From contig CAJNYU010004686.1 in assembly GCA_905331475.1 (NCBI GenBank), positions 145,449 through 209,448 of the forward strand: a stretch of 64,000 bases of DNA, written 5' to 3'. Under the pieces are notes generated by a model, which had not been told where the DNA came from, ran no database searches, and worked only from the letters and a program-made list of their open reading frames with translations. This DNA comes from Rotaria socialis (lineage: Eukaryota > Rotifera > Eurotatoria > Philodinida > Philodinidae). A program made the translations under genes and the position numbers. Of the stretch, positions 40,230 through 51,435 are shown piece after piece (positions within the stretch are counted from its first letter, which is position 1; each line of letters begins with the position of its first letter).

Positions 40230-40445
40230 TCCCCCTCCCCATTACAGACATTAATGAGTTTAAGTTGTGCTAATTAGAAGCTAGAATAAATAGGCTGCGA
40301 TTTTTTTCTTTTTTTGACTATAGGCTATACGGAAAAAAGCAAGATCTATTCATTACAGACCATAGCAACTAGAGTCTGCCATCGTTAAACATTCAAACTA
40401 ACAACAAAACTCCACATTACAGGCATAAAGAAATGGGTAATGCTC
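40230..40445. repeat. Dispersed repeat with ATTACAGAC words, copy 1
   Basis: Starts CCATTACAGACATTAATGAG and carries ATTACAGACCATAG and ATTACAGGCATAA at intervals. It matches 54648-54862 with the same word order and moderate divergence. Both copies begin next to a C-rich tract (CCCCCTCCCC here). Confidence 0.65.
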
Positions 40446-40919
40446 TAACCAGCGTTCTCATAACAAGTTTAGCTTGTTATCTAATTTCGAAAACACAATA
40501 CAAGAGATTGTGAAGTTCGTTATCAGATAAATTTTATTTTTGTTGATAATGATAGAACGAAAAGTCTGTTTTGTAGGAAAATAATCTTTTCGTTGCTGGG
40601 TATTAATTTTTGCTAATGCTTTATTGAGTAATTGCTGCTAGTACATAGACTAGCTATAATAAAATAAGTCTCCGCACTGAATCTAACCGTAAACTAGATA
40701 TATTCTTTATTTCAAAATCTTTTTGGTTTGTTTAAATTATTATTTTACCTACCAGCAGACTTTCTTAGAGTAAAACTGATCGTATCTTTCATCTCTGAAA
40801 CATAAAAACCTTCTCTATTGTTCGATACAAATACTGATGATTCCCTTGATTATTAAACTCTTCTATATTATAAATAATTTTAGATCATATTTACAATTAT
40901 TCCTTGTATAATTGTAAAA

Positions 40920-41521
40920 ATGTTAACACTTTATACTCAAAAAACTGTAACCGACGACGATCATTCATTGGTTATGACTGATGGAGAACGTGAACAAATG
41001 AAAATTCTTGAACATGAACGTAGTTTAGCATTTGATAAATATTATCGGTTTGGCCGAACTGCTGAGCCATCGCTTGTACTTGATGATTTTCTTTTTCTCG
41101 GAAATCTGCAACATGCATCGAATCGAGTTTTACTTGAACGATTTAAAATTAGTATGATGTTTCTCTCATGAAGTTCCTTATTCACAACATTTTTTTTATC
41201 TATTTAGAACATATATTAAACGTATGTGATTTAGGATTAGAACAAACCATTATGGATAATTTCAATGTTATTCATATTCCGATGCCTGATGAACCTCAAA
41301 CAAATATTAAAAAAGTATAAAAGCTTGTTAATAGCCTAAAAACTACTCTTTTGTATGCATGTTGGGGCATAGTTCTAGATCATAGCTTACTTTGTAGCCT
41401 AGAATTTCTACAAGCAAACACTTCATATATATATATATTCCGAATTAAGTAAAACCTCTAGAGGGGGGTGGGGGGTGATGGCAATTTTTTTCCCATTAAA
41501 TAAATTTACGCNNNNNNNNNN

Positions 41522-41597
<76 letters not shown>

Positions 41598-42120
41598 AGT
41601 GCAATTTTTTACCCTATACATACATTTCAGCACTCCTTTTAGATTGAGTTTCACAAAATCTATATATTTATTCTCAATCCAAAAGAAAGCAAATATCTCT
41701 TTTTTATTTTTTTTAGCATTTCGATCGAACAAATGAATTATTACATGGAATTTATGAGAAAAAGGAATGTTGTTTAGTACATTGTGCTGCTGGTAAGAAT
41801 CAATAATTTGTAGTAGAAAAAATGTTGACTTTGAAATTTTCCCTCAAGGTATATCTCGATCAGCAACCATTGTTCTTGCTTATTTAATGAAATATCATCA
41901 TAACACATTGAAAGAAGCTTTTTTTTTTCTTATTGAAAAACGTCCACAAATATGGCCGAATGAAGGATTTTTATTACAACTATTACGTTATGAAACTGAA
42001 TTAATTGGATCACGCGAAATAACAGCAAATGATAATGAATCAATCGAAGCTATACAAATGCAAGAAAACCCAATTGAAACATTAAATGAATTTGAACATA
42101 AACATGAAAAAGATGAATAA
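40920..42120 (+). CDS. Atypical dual-specificity protein phosphatase
   Basis: Four exons join in phase: 40920-41151, 41208-41314, 41717-41792 and 41849-42120; 228 residues. The domain begins at LVLDDFLFLGNL and has HILNVCD, IPMPDEPQTN with the general-acid Asp near 105, and HCAAGISRS with catalytic Cys136 and Arg142. It ends with the helix NTLKEAFFFLIEKRP and a NEGFLLQL segment. These are the marks of a DSP/VH1 phosphatase that removes phosphate from Tyr and Ser/Thr. There is no rhodanese domain, so it is the atypical class. The C-terminal 40 residues are acidic and variable. Intron 2 (41315-41716) contains a 10-N gap and a run of 75 C, so its length is unreliable. It converges on the next gene, 74 nt apart. 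Confidence 0.92.
41512..41596. repeat. Assembly gap (10 N) plus 75-base poly-C tract
   Basis: 41512-41521 are N and 41522-41596 are all C, lying in a phosphatase intron. A G-rich stretch GAGGGGGGTGGGGGG stands just before at 41461. Such a homopolymer is likely inflated or collapsed by assembly. Confidence 0.9.
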
Positions 42121-42194
42121 AAAGAGATTATTTAATATTTTTATTAATAGAAGCTGTTTTTTTTTTATATTTAAGTAATAATAAAGAAAGCCTT

Positions 42195-42566
42195 TCAATT
42201 GTCATTTTCATAATCTCCATCGTTGTCAGAATCAAAATCTTGTTCTAAACGTAATTCAATTATATCATTGTCCGAAAATTCTATTAAGATTTCGGATTTA
42301 ATTAATTCTTCATCGTCTTGTAAGGGTATTGTTGTTTCATTTCGAATATATTTATTAGTATCTAAATGTGAAAATGGATGCATTTGAATTTTTATACACG
42401 GATTTTTAACATCATTTCTATCATAACTAATTGAATAGCGTTTTTTTCGTTTTGTATGTAATTGATGTGTAAACATATTTCGAGTATTTGAAAGACTTAA
42501 AACCGCAATAACTAATATAATTCCAATGAACGGTATTGAATACATTGATATGCTGTTGAAAAACAT
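42195..42566 (-). CDS. Small single-pass membrane protein, unknown family
   Basis: A 123-residue single-exon frame. Residues about 9-26 (YSIPFIGIILVIAVLSLS) form one hydrophobic helix followed by basic residues (HTKRKKR), so the long acidic C-terminal part should face the cytosol. The tail is strikingly acidic (DSDNDGDYENDN). The N-terminus is too short for an external domain. It is convergent with the phosphatase gene. I do not recognise the family; composition resembles the one-TM protein at 6243. Confidence 0.55.
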   Translation of the reverse strand: MFFNSISMYSIPFIGIILVIAVLSLSNTRNMFTHQLHTKRKKRYSISYDRNDVKNPCIKIQMHPFSHLDTNKYIRNETTIPLQDDEELIKSEILIEFSDNDIIELRLEQDFDSDNDGDYENDN

Positions 42567-42732
42567 ATTTGGACAATTGATTCAATGCACAAAACAGTAT
42601 GCATGGACGAATAAAAACAATGAAACGAACGAAGCAACGGTTTTTAGAAAGGGTAGTGACTAACGAAAGAAAAAGAACGCCTCGTCGACTCGAGTAGGTA
42701 GATAAATATTATCTTTTTAACAATGCAACAGA

Positions 42733-42763
<31 letters not shown>

Positions 42764-43997
42764 TATAAAATGACTAGTTCGTATATGTGGGATGATGCGA
42801 TGCAAGGTCAATATCTTATTGAATTGCGTTAAATATGATTATGATGATAGATGTATTTTATCGATAAAATTGAATCCATAATAAAGTATGCATCATTTCA
42901 AACTAAATTGATGTTGCATACGCGCTGAAAATTGACTTCCTAGGCCTTTTGACCTTACGTCAATGATAAACTCAACATTTGAAAAGCGAAAGCAAAAGCA
43001 AATATTATTTTTCGAATAATAATTTTATAATGAATCCAAAAAAACAAAATTAAAAAATCTAAGCTAATATCATAGTAGCAAAATTCCAAGAGACGATCAA
43101 CGGAAATTGTTGCATTTATGAAATCTTTTTCAGTTTTTCTCAGTAGAAAACGCCGAAAATAGTGAATCTATAAGATTTCTAATAGACTTGAAAACAACTT
43201 CGTTAAGAATTTTGTTTTCGTTAGATTAAAAAAAAAATATTAGTCATCATTGATAATACATGATAACCTATACAAAACTAACAAAAAATGATAACAGACA
43301 GAATTAGTATTACATATGGTTTAATAATACAAATGAAACTTATAAGAGATCAATGTGATGATAGTAGTGTAACACGATCATGAGCCGAATCTAGTATTGC
43401 TGAAGTTTATCTTGATCCAACTGTCGAGAAATAAAATAGAGTATAGCCGAAAAATATTTACTATTTGGTGAATTATTTATTGCGTGTCAACAGTTTCAAA
43501 TAATTGTCAACTTGATTTTTTACTTCACCCTCCTGTTATTTGCATAGAAGAAATTTTTGTCAAAAGTTCACCATAGTCATACAACTACATAGTATAGATA
43601 CAATTAGTCTTTATATATGTCAGCAGTGTTACGTTTATTCTCAATGAACTTGAGAAAATAGTAATAGCATATACTTCTTTTTTTTTTAATTTGTTTTAGT
43701 TGGTGTACTATCAACTGTAACATTTAGTTATGTGACAGGGCTGTTCTAGAAGCGATTTCGATGAAAATACAGGCTATTATTGATCAATTAGTCAGTAGTC
43801 AAATTCTAGCATTAGAATTAAATTTTGTAAAAATGTTTATTACATGAAATTGATTTATACAATGTACACCCACTCCTATGGTAAACCAACAAATAATAGA
43901 TAGAATTTCAAACGTATTCTATTTCTTGTGTCAGCAATTATTATAACAGAATGAATAACTGAATATACATAAATCATCATAAATTTATGCAGAACGA
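42567..43997. other. Intergenic
   Basis: AT-rich, with a TA microsatellite at about 42737-42758. No gene or repeat family supported. Confidence 0.4.
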
Positions 43998-44165
43998 ATG
44001 AATAGTGTGAAAGAAACCAATATTTGGAAAAAATTATGCAACATCCTATTAATACTCGGTATTACCATTGTACTGACAATCTTATCCAAATATTTGATAT
44101 TCTTACTAGTTTATTATATCGAGTTGAGACAAGAAAAGGCAGATCCGTTCAATACTAATGATTGA
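43998..44165 (+). CDS. Candidate 55-residue membrane microprotein
   Basis: A short frame from ATG 43998 to TGA 44165. Residues about 13-40 are hydrophobic (CNILLILGITIVLTIL then YLIFLLVYY), enough for one long or two tight helices, flanked by charged ends. An in-frame stop lies six codons upstream. There is no homology evidence. It could be a genuine microprotein or the remnant of a larger gene. Confidence 0.35.
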   Translation: MNSVKETNIWKKLCNILLILGITIVLTILSKYLIFLLVYYIELRQEKADPFNTND

Positions 44166-44400
44166 TTGATTCAATATTGTATGTACATAGTTTTTCTATA
44201 CCAAAAAGCTATAATTTCGATATTAAAATAAATTCTTTGTTAAGAGCAATGCAACAATATCTCATCCTGTACTACTTTCATACATATATTCGATAAACAG
44301 TTGTATAGGTTATGCTTTTGTTTCAATCTTTTATTTTTCAACCAATTAGAATTTTATTGCTCTCTGGATTCAAGAGATTATTCGTTGTGATTCAAATATT

Positions 44401-45045
44401 TTATGGTTCTAATGTGATAGTTGGCATGGTGAATGTTGTTTCTGTAGTGCTCGGCGTGCTAGTTTTTGATCCGGTAATAATTGGCATCGATGATGTTGTT
44501 GATCCAGTAATAATCGGCATTGATGATGTCGATCCGGTAATAATTGGCATCGATGATGTTGTTGATCCAGTAATAATCGGTATTGTTGATGTCGACCCAG
44601 TAATAATCGGCATTGTTGATGTCGACCCAGTAATAATCGGCATCGATGATGTCGACCCAATAGTGGAGATAACGGGAGCAATCGATGTTGGCTTTCCTGT
44701 GCAAAGCCATCCATCAGGACAATCTGGTCGGCACTGAGAGTACCAGACAGATCGAGCTCTGCATGGATATTCAGTACACCATCGCGGACCATTCCAACCA
44801 TCGCCACCGCATTGTTCCCATGCTAGAGCACCACGACCATTAGAGCCACCAGTTCTAGCGCATTCCCAATCTCCTCCTGGGCATGACATTTGGCACGATG
44901 AATACCAACGCGAACGTTGAAAACATTGCAGTGGCCAATTACAATAAGTGGATCCTCTATAACCCTCACCACCGCACTGATCGTATATAGCTAGTGACGA
45001 AGTCAAAGGTACGAAAACAAGCATTAGAAGAGCAATTTGATACAT
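44401..45045 (-). CDS. Secreted protein with two fungal-type CBM1 modules and repeat tail
   Basis: A 214-residue single-exon protein. Residues 1-19 are a signal peptide (IALLMLVFVPLTSSLA). CBM1 modules lie at about 21-52 (YDQCGGEGYRG...WYSSCQ) and 76-106 (WEQCGGDGWNG...WYSQCR); both have the QCGG start, aromatic binding residues and paired Cys. CBM1 binds crystalline cellulose and is otherwise found almost only in fungal cellulases. No catalytic domain is present; the tail from about 120 has six copies of PIITGS in Ser/Thr linkers, like fungal linker peptides. A CTATAAATAG box lies 62 nt upstream. I chose the ATG at 45045 because the signal peptide starts there. Acquisition from a fungus followed by host promoter gain is inference. 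Confidence 0.88.
   Translation of the reverse strand: MYQIALLMLVFVPLTSSLAIYDQCGGEGYRGSTYCNWPLQCFQRSRWYSSCQMSCPGGDWECARTGGSNGRGALAWEQCGGDGWNGPRWCTEYPCRARSVWYSQCRPDCPDGWLCTGKPTSIAPVISTIGSTSSMPIITGSTSTMPIITGSTSTIPIITGSTTSSMPIITGSTSSMPIITGSTTSSMPIITGSKTSTPSTTETTFTMPTITLEP
44469..44657. repeat. In-frame minisatellite in the CBM1 gene
   Basis: Six imperfect tandem units of 30-33 bp containing CC(A/G)GTAATAATCGGCAT, each coding PIITGS plus a short Ser/Thr spacer. Unit length is always a multiple of three, so copy changes keep the frame. Confidence 0.8.
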
Positions 45046-45105
45046 TTCTGGAAAATTAACGTCGAAATTTATCAAAGAAATGACTGAAAATCTGCAGGAT
45101 AGATA

Positions 45106-45114
45106 CTATTTATA
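45106..45114 (-). promoter_or_regulatory. TATA box of the CBM1 gene
   Basis: TATAAATAG on the minus strand, about 62 nt before the ATG, within the same CTATAAATAG core seen at 23466. Confidence 0.5.
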
Positions 45115-45815
45115 CAGGTCCTGTCATTGTTTTCAATAAAATATTTCATTTCGAACCCTAGGGAATTTGAGACGAATGCTGATGCAGAGCTTAGTCTCCG
45201 AATTTCAATTAATGCCACAGTTATTTGATCCAATGAAATATTTAGGCAGCCATTAATAATATATTTTTTATTATTGAATTATGGATTAAATCGAGTCGAT
45301 TTTAATACGTTCGATGATTCTAGATCATATACAGTAGGCGTCGCAATTATCTACCCGCAATTCAACAGGCTTTTGCTTGCTCTATGCTTCAATGATGAAG
45401 CAAATCAAAGACTTAAAATTTGTCACGTCAACAGATAATATATTGAGATATATTAATAAAGATGAGCAAATATACTGATTTTTTTAATTTTGTTATAATA
45501 CTTCTTATTGTTTTATTATTATTAATAGTTAACAAAAAAGAAAAGCGAAAAAGACGAAAAATAGAAGAAAATAATAGAGGTAATAAGAGAAAAATAATTT
45601 CAAGAAGAAAAAAGAAATAATAATGGGACAAAAAGTATATTTTAATGCTAGGCCTTTCGAATTTCTCTTTTATCGCGCGAGTAAAGATGAAGTGAATCAG
45701 TATGATGAAACATTCTTTATATACTCGATCCAATTGATCCATTCGTTTATTTCGTTTAATTGACCTAATCGATCAGACAACTCATGATAGTTGATAACTT
45801 GTTCATCAACGAACT

Positions 45816-45865
45816 GGGGTGTGGGTGTGGGTATAGTTATTTGAAACACCGACACCCCACACCCA
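45816..45865. repeat. Telomere-like TGTGGG tract in hairpin layout
   Basis: GGGGTGTGGGTGTGGG is followed after about 30 bp by CACCCCACACCCA, so the site can form a hairpin. TGTGGG is the telomeric unit reported for bdelloid rotifers. Confidence 0.55.
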
Positions 45866-47423
45866 AATTTAATAAGAAACTATTTTCAGAAAAAATCTTT
45901 TATTTTGTATGTTTATGTATTTACAACTATTTCCGAATGAGATGTAGCCATTTCTAACAAAACTAAAAGTATGGTGTATTATTTCCAAGGTTAAAAGACT
46001 ACACATTCAAAAAAACTACCATTGAAGTACCACCAATATAGTGCACATTATACTAGACTGTTTCGAGTTGAAATCACATGAAAAATTCGTGCTGAACATA
46101 TTTATATTCAGATTATTTGAAATCCACTCTGTTTTTAATAAGTAAGGCAGATTCAGTTTTAATTCAAAATTTTACTTTGTAGAAAAATTTTTCCATTGAC
46201 AAATTTGATGCTACTGTAATGTAAATTCCTGATCCCTAGTCTTCAATATAGAACGGTCGATGAAGCATTGCCTTGTACTCTTTCATAGCATTTCAATGAC
46301 ATGAAAATGCTGATAGTATAGAGAGATTTCATTTTGCTTTTGTGCTAATCTACATCCATTCATTGTTCAAATACTAGTTAAATCTCATTTGTTTCAAAGA
46401 CTCTTTTAGGAAACAATTTCCACTCGGTTCAGTTCCATACCATCATAAAAATTGAATTGGCTTGTTTTGTTTTCGGCTTCGCGTTGTTGGATACTAAAAA
46501 AGTCTTGAAATGAAACAGTATTTTCTTTTTTCTGTCATCAAATAATCTAAATAAAAGTAGAAAGAAAGTCCAATCGAATTACTTTTCACTAATATAATAT
46601 GATCTAAATGGCACAATTTTTTTTTTATGGAAGATATTACTTTTTCCATCTCAAACATCATATGATCTATATAGAAAAACATTAATTAACGCAGATATAA
46701 CTTGCTATTGATTGAATTGTATGAGTTGAAGAAAAGAATGTTTTTTGTCTAAATTGAAAAAGAATCGTGCTCACTTTTGATAATCACATGACAAAATAGA
46801 ATCAAAAAGCTTTTCTGTGATAAAATCATAGTCGCTATTCATTATGAAAACTAAAGATCTATGTAAGTAGAAAAAATGATTTTAAATTAGATAAATTTCA
46901 TTGCTTACTAATACATGATCTGTTATTATTGAAATAAAAACAATATATAAAATAATCTTTACTTTTTGACATTGAAACTTACCTGTTTAGAATCTGCACA
47001 TCTAGATTCTTCAGAAGATACTCCTGTTTTTGATCATCATTTATAAACGAATAATGAAAATAGATCTTGTCATTCATTTGATTCTGCTGTGTTGTTCTTA
47101 ATGAATTTTATTGATGGATGCCTATCTATTACTGATTTGTCAAGGTTCTTTTTTGATAGATCCTTTTGCTCATAACGTTTTTCTTGTTTCTGAGCAAATA
47201 AAAAATAAAGAAAAGAAATGAAGGTGTGCGTTTGGATTTCAATCTTCTCGTTACCGTTTGTGCCGATATTGATGGCACGCTTCGATGATTCTCCTTCCTT
47301 CTCTTTCTGTTCTCTTTCCATTGTTCTAATGTATCTCTCTTCTATCTCTCTCCTATATATACGTGCGTTATGTATGAAGTTGTTACACTCTGGAGATGTC
47401 AGATGACACAATACACCATCATG
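45866..47423. other. Intergenic
   Basis: No coding gene, RNA or repeat family could be supported. Open frames here are AT-driven. Confidence 0.4.
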
Positions 47424-47706
47424 CCGACGGGCATAGGCGACACTCTCTAGTTTTGTCGTTACACTCTGGATAACTTGAAGTAGCCTAATAAACATCTTTG
47501 CCGANTCCGAGACAAAACAGCCGTTAGTAACTTGTCCACGGTTATTCTATGGATGATGGCGCCGAGGTTTGAACACACTATCTTGTAGATATGTGCCGAA
47601 CATCTTAACCATTCAGCCATAGCGGCCGACGGGCATAGGCGACACTCTCTAGTTTTGTCGTTACACTCTGGATAACTTGAAGTAGCCTAATAAACATCTT
47701 TGCCGA
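47424..47706. repeat. 81-bp exact direct duplication around an N join
   Basis: 47424-47504 and 47626-47706 are identical, both beginning CCGACGGGCATAGGCGAC. A single N at 47505 follows the first copy. The layout suggests an assembly join or a recent local duplication. Confidence 0.85.
47558..47626 (-). other. tRNA-like sequence (possible SINE head)
   Basis: The minus strand has an A-box-like TGGCTGAATGGTTAAGA and a B-box-like TGTTCAAACCTC about 30 bp apart, as in tRNA genes and tRNA-derived SINEs. The acceptor stem does not pair properly and no anticodon stem is evident, so a functional tRNA is unlikely. Confidence 0.35.
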
Positions 47707-47769
47707 GAGTGGCACAAGCTACTCTTATCAAGTTGTTCGTTACACCGTTAAGCTACGTTAATACCCGAC

Positions 47770-47791
47770 GCACACCCAAGCCCACACACCC
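47770..47791. repeat. Short CACACCC/CCCACACA telomere-like tract
   Basis: CACACCCAAGCCCACACACC, complement of GTGTGGG-type telomeric units, without an obvious partner in hairpin layout. Confidence 0.35.
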
Positions 47792-47918
47792 TTCTTCTAC
47801 TGTGTTTTCTTTTGCATCGATATACTTTGTATTTCATGATTTTCAAAGTCGATATTTTCGGGAATATAAATACAATAGTATTCTTGAAAAAAGGAGTTTT
47901 AGCACTCTGAGTTACTTT

Positions 47919-48219
47919 CCCAGGTTCGAAAATCAGATTTAAGATCTTGCAACACCAGATAAGATTTTACAAAAAATCCTAGTATCTGAAATCTTATATT
48001 AATTCTTACATGAAGGCTCTTAAAAAATCTTACTATTTAGTAAGATTTCCTATAATCTTGTAGTCATATCTCACGGTACAGTAAGACCTTTCAAGAATCT
48101 GATAGTATGAGTTGATGTAAGATTTCAGGGACTACGATTTTTGTATGATTGTTTGTCGGATCTTACCAAATCAGATGCAGAATCTTGTCAGATCTTAGTA
48201 TCTGATTATTTGTCTTGGG
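47919..48219. mobile_element. MITE-like element built of AATCTTA/AGATCTT words
   Basis: The left end CCCAGGTTCGAAAATCAGATTTAAGATC resembles the complement of the right end (CCCAAGACAAATAATCAGATACTAAGATC). In between, TAAGATT, AATCTTA, TTAGTAAGATTT and similar words recur on both strands every few tens of bases. It is about 300 bp without coding capacity. Confidence 0.5.
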
Positions 48220-48247
48220 TTAGATATCAATATTTGTGAATGTCTTT

Positions 48248-49889
48248 CTACACCATGTCCTGCGTATGACCCAATTCTGAATCGAGTTCATGTTCACATT
48301 TAGTGAGTTCTTCTTCGATATTATCTTTAAACCATGAGTGAAGATCTAGTATAGCATTTGATGTTGACTTTTCAAAGTCTATTTGATAGGCTTGGAAATA
48401 TGGTTGGCCATATAATTGATATTTGCTCCAAACAGAATTGAAGTATGGTAAATATTCTTCTTTCGCCACGTTCATCTCTAGTTCGGATGAACTGTTTGGT
48501 CGTGCACGTGCCATACGCCGCTGCATGATAACTTCTTTTCGGTCTTCAGATACGTGGATAAATACTACACGATCTAACATATTCCGCATTTGACTTTGCG
48601 ACAATAACAAGTTTCCTTCAACCAAAATAAATTTCTTCTCTGTTTTAGCTTTTAACCCTTCTATATGATTGAGCAAAGCTTGCCAATCAACAGCTAAAGG
48701 ATGACTTCGATCAATATTAGATCTCTGTGGCCATTTATTGGGAAGAAGTGATGTTTCTTCTTCGGACAAGCGAGGAAGTTGTGCATCCGGTAAATGAAAG
48801 TCATCTTGGTGGATTACGTCCATAGGATACTTTGCACTTAAACCCATGGCCAACTCAGATTTACCTGTACAAGTACAACCCGAGATGCCATACACACGGG
48901 GCATGCGATGCAAACTTCTGGCCAACTGTACTAGTTCCATGCGTCTTTCATGCTCCCATCGCGTAAGATCAACAATAAAAGCTGGTTGCTTGCCATTTTG
49001 TAAATCAGATAATGGGATTCGATAAAATACATGGTTCCTTTCCAGATCAAGCTCTCTACCTGAAACTAAATGTAAATGCAACGTGCTTTTTGGTGAGTCA
49101 GGTGGAGGAATATGAAAGAAAGACTGAATTGATTTCATAGGTTTTGATGACCAGCCACCGACTGTTGAAAGCCAATCGCACACACACTTTTCCACTTGCG
49201 TCAAGTGCTCAATGTCGGGTCGTTCTAAATCCAGAAAAGTAAATTTCATTCCGATGGAAGTATTGACCAGCGAGAGTTTTTCGGTTAATGTTGATTTAGA
49301 TGAATCCGATGAGCAGACGTTAGACGATATGTCATGTTGTGACATAGAATTTGACTCAGATACATTTATGGTGGGATTTGGTGATCGAGGTAGAACCGGC
49401 AGCGAAATGAAATCAGGATGTGTCAGACCGTACCACAAATTAAAGCGAAACCCATTTGTCTTTTGAATGCATGCTTCCAAGGATAAATTTGTCAATTCTT
49501 GTAGACCTATTTGACAAAGCCACAAAAGGGATGGTAGCAATATATAATCTCCAGCCCGAAACATGAGATCGGCTGATATCAATACTTGACGTTGATCACA
49601 GCATGAGTCGAAAAACCATGGAGGTCGATAGCTACGTAGCCATATAGGACGCAATTCTCGAATATAAGCTGACCGAGGGATTTCGACGAATTCACGCTGA
49701 GCTCGGTCAAGTGGCTGCATCCATTTCACTCTTTCTTCTTTGAAATATTGATGCAAGGTCTTGAATGGCTATGCAAGAGAAAACACTTATGAAAGATTGT
49801 TTTTTAAATATTTTGCTTAATTCACTGAGATCAGACTTAGAAAAGTTTATTAGGAGAACACGGAAAGATACCCTAGATTGCTTCATCAT
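48248..49889 (-). CDS. Nicotinamide riboside kinase-like P-loop kinase with large N-terminal region
   Basis: The main exon is 49768-48248. A short first exon 49889-49872 (MMKQSR) with a GTATCT donor and CATAG acceptor fits in phase and gives 512 residues; otherwise the start is the ATG at 49720. The C-terminal 210 residues are an NRK-type kinase: Walker A GISGCTCTGKS (about 300-310), HQDDF with the substrate Asp pair, FILVEGNLLL as Walker B region, and the lid helix with RRMARARP. NRKs phosphorylate nicotinamide riboside to NMN for NAD salvage. The N-terminal 290 residues include WLRSYRPPWFFD, CQIGLQELTNLS and AFIVDLTRWEHERR; I do not recognise a domain. A protein this long with one short intron is unusual next to the intron-dense genes around 33 kb. 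Substrate is inferred. Confidence 0.75.
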
Positions 49890-51377
49890 GTAATAGGAAT
49901 GATTTAGAGAGTTGAGAAAGTAGGTTTTTTTGGTTCTTTAAATCTCAGCTAACAAAAGAACGCTCTATACTGATACTGGAGAGGATGGGCCATATCGGGA
50001 TCATATTATCATTCTCAATGATGAACTAACAAATTTTAAATATTCCATGTCCATAACGATTTGTGAACCAAGATATTATAAATTTTTAAGATAATCGACA
50101 GCTTTCTTTAGGAACCGCATCATATGAAAGTTTACTAATACCACACTAGGAGAAAGACCACGTATTTTGTATAAGAAATGACTAATACATATGATGTCTA
50201 CAGATGAAATGTATTGTTGGATGACTTTATCAGCTAAGAGATTGTTCATATGTCTCAACATTATAGAGCAAATTGTGAAACATGCAAATGATTACGCTGA
50301 ATGCGATTCTTACCAATTGTGTCGAGTTCAATGATAATATATTATGGGAGCGATCTGAAGATCGAGCAAAATAGATTAATAAAAGTGAACATCACAGGGG
50401 TATAAAGAAGTATGACGAAATAAATATAAGAAGTACAAAGTAAGGGAAAATGCTAAGAAGTACGATAATTGCAAATGTCTGCTATTCCCCGTTCGGGCTA
50501 TAGACATGTTTATCTGTAGATGATATAATTAACAATTGGGCCATAATAAATGGTCCTGGCAATATTTCTTCAATAACTTCATCATTTTTTTATTGGCTAG
50601 GCTTTAGTTTTTTTTCCAAAAGATTCACCAGTCAATTCTCTACAAGATTAATATTACAAGTTTTTTCTGTTGTGAGTTGAGGTTGAGGAAAAAAATAATA
50701 TTCAACAAGTATAACAGAATCAACTTTTAAAGCTGTAAATCAGTTTTTTCAGATTTTTTCTTTAGTCAGTGACGATAAAAATTCAACAACGTAGGGATTT
50801 TGTACCCCTTCAAAAGCTCTATCCTTCGGTCATAGTTGGAAAGATTCCACATCCATCCTTGATTTTTTTTCATTTTGATCAAAATGAACTACTGTATCAA
50901 AGTCGGCCTTGAAATTTGAGTTTTCATTTTTTTTCTTGAATTCAGCTAGCGTAAAATATTTGATATTAGCCATTTTGACGAGAATTTTTAAAAAGTCAGA
51001 TTTTTCGATCTACAATTTGATAAGAACGAATTTTGCACTACATAACCAGAAAGAGTACATTTCAAAGTACTCAGAAACATCTTTGCTTCTGTTTCGCCGT
51101 GTGTGTAACTGTACAAGTCACCTTGCAAGTTGATGCTGTTATACTTGTTGAATATAATTTTTTAAAATTTTTATTCTTCAACTTTCAACAGAAAAAGGTG
51201 TTAGCGCAGTCCCTGTGGGATTAAAATGTGAAACACGATGAAACTTCTTTTCTGGAATTCGACTATCACGGTCACTGGTGGTCTGTGGAACTTCTCTGCT
51301 ACAGTCTGTATTATGATGTATGAGGTCTCTAGAAACCACCACAGGCCGTTACAGAGAATCAGAGACCATCACAGGCC
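49890..51377. other. Gene-free stretch
   Basis: AT-rich. GTTAGCGCAGTCCCTGTGGG at about 51200 recurs in the long SSBP intron and, inverted, near 54960. No gene supported. Confidence 0.4.
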
Positions 51378-51429
51378 GTTACAGAGAAATTTAATAATTA
51401 ATTAATTAATAATTAAATTTCTCTGTAAC
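51378..51429. repeat. 52-bp palindrome ending at a single N
   Basis: GTTACAGAGAAATTTAAT and ATTAAATTTCTCTGTAAC form 18-bp exact arms around an AATT-rich centre. An N follows at 51430. AGGCCGTTACAGAGAA is also present as a direct repeat at about 51343 and 51373. Confidence 0.7.
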
Positions 51430-51435
51430 NAACAA

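Noticed and set aside
41496..41732. Minus-strand frame with a long Gly run
   Set aside because: Created by the 75-C tract next to the assembly gap in a phosphatase intron.
44312..44737. Plus-strand 141-residue frame with Asp-Pro-Val-Ile-Ile-Gly repeats
   Set aside because: Antisense of the CBM1 gene repeat tail; the minus-strand frame has a signal peptide and two CBM1 modules.
47070..47495. Minus-strand 141-residue charged frame
   Set aside because: Runs into the duplicated N-joined segment, has no domain, and an overlapping frame on the other strand is equally open.
47558..47626. Functional tRNA gene
   Set aside because: A- and B-box-like motifs are present but the acceptor and anticodon stems do not pair; kept only as tRNA-like.
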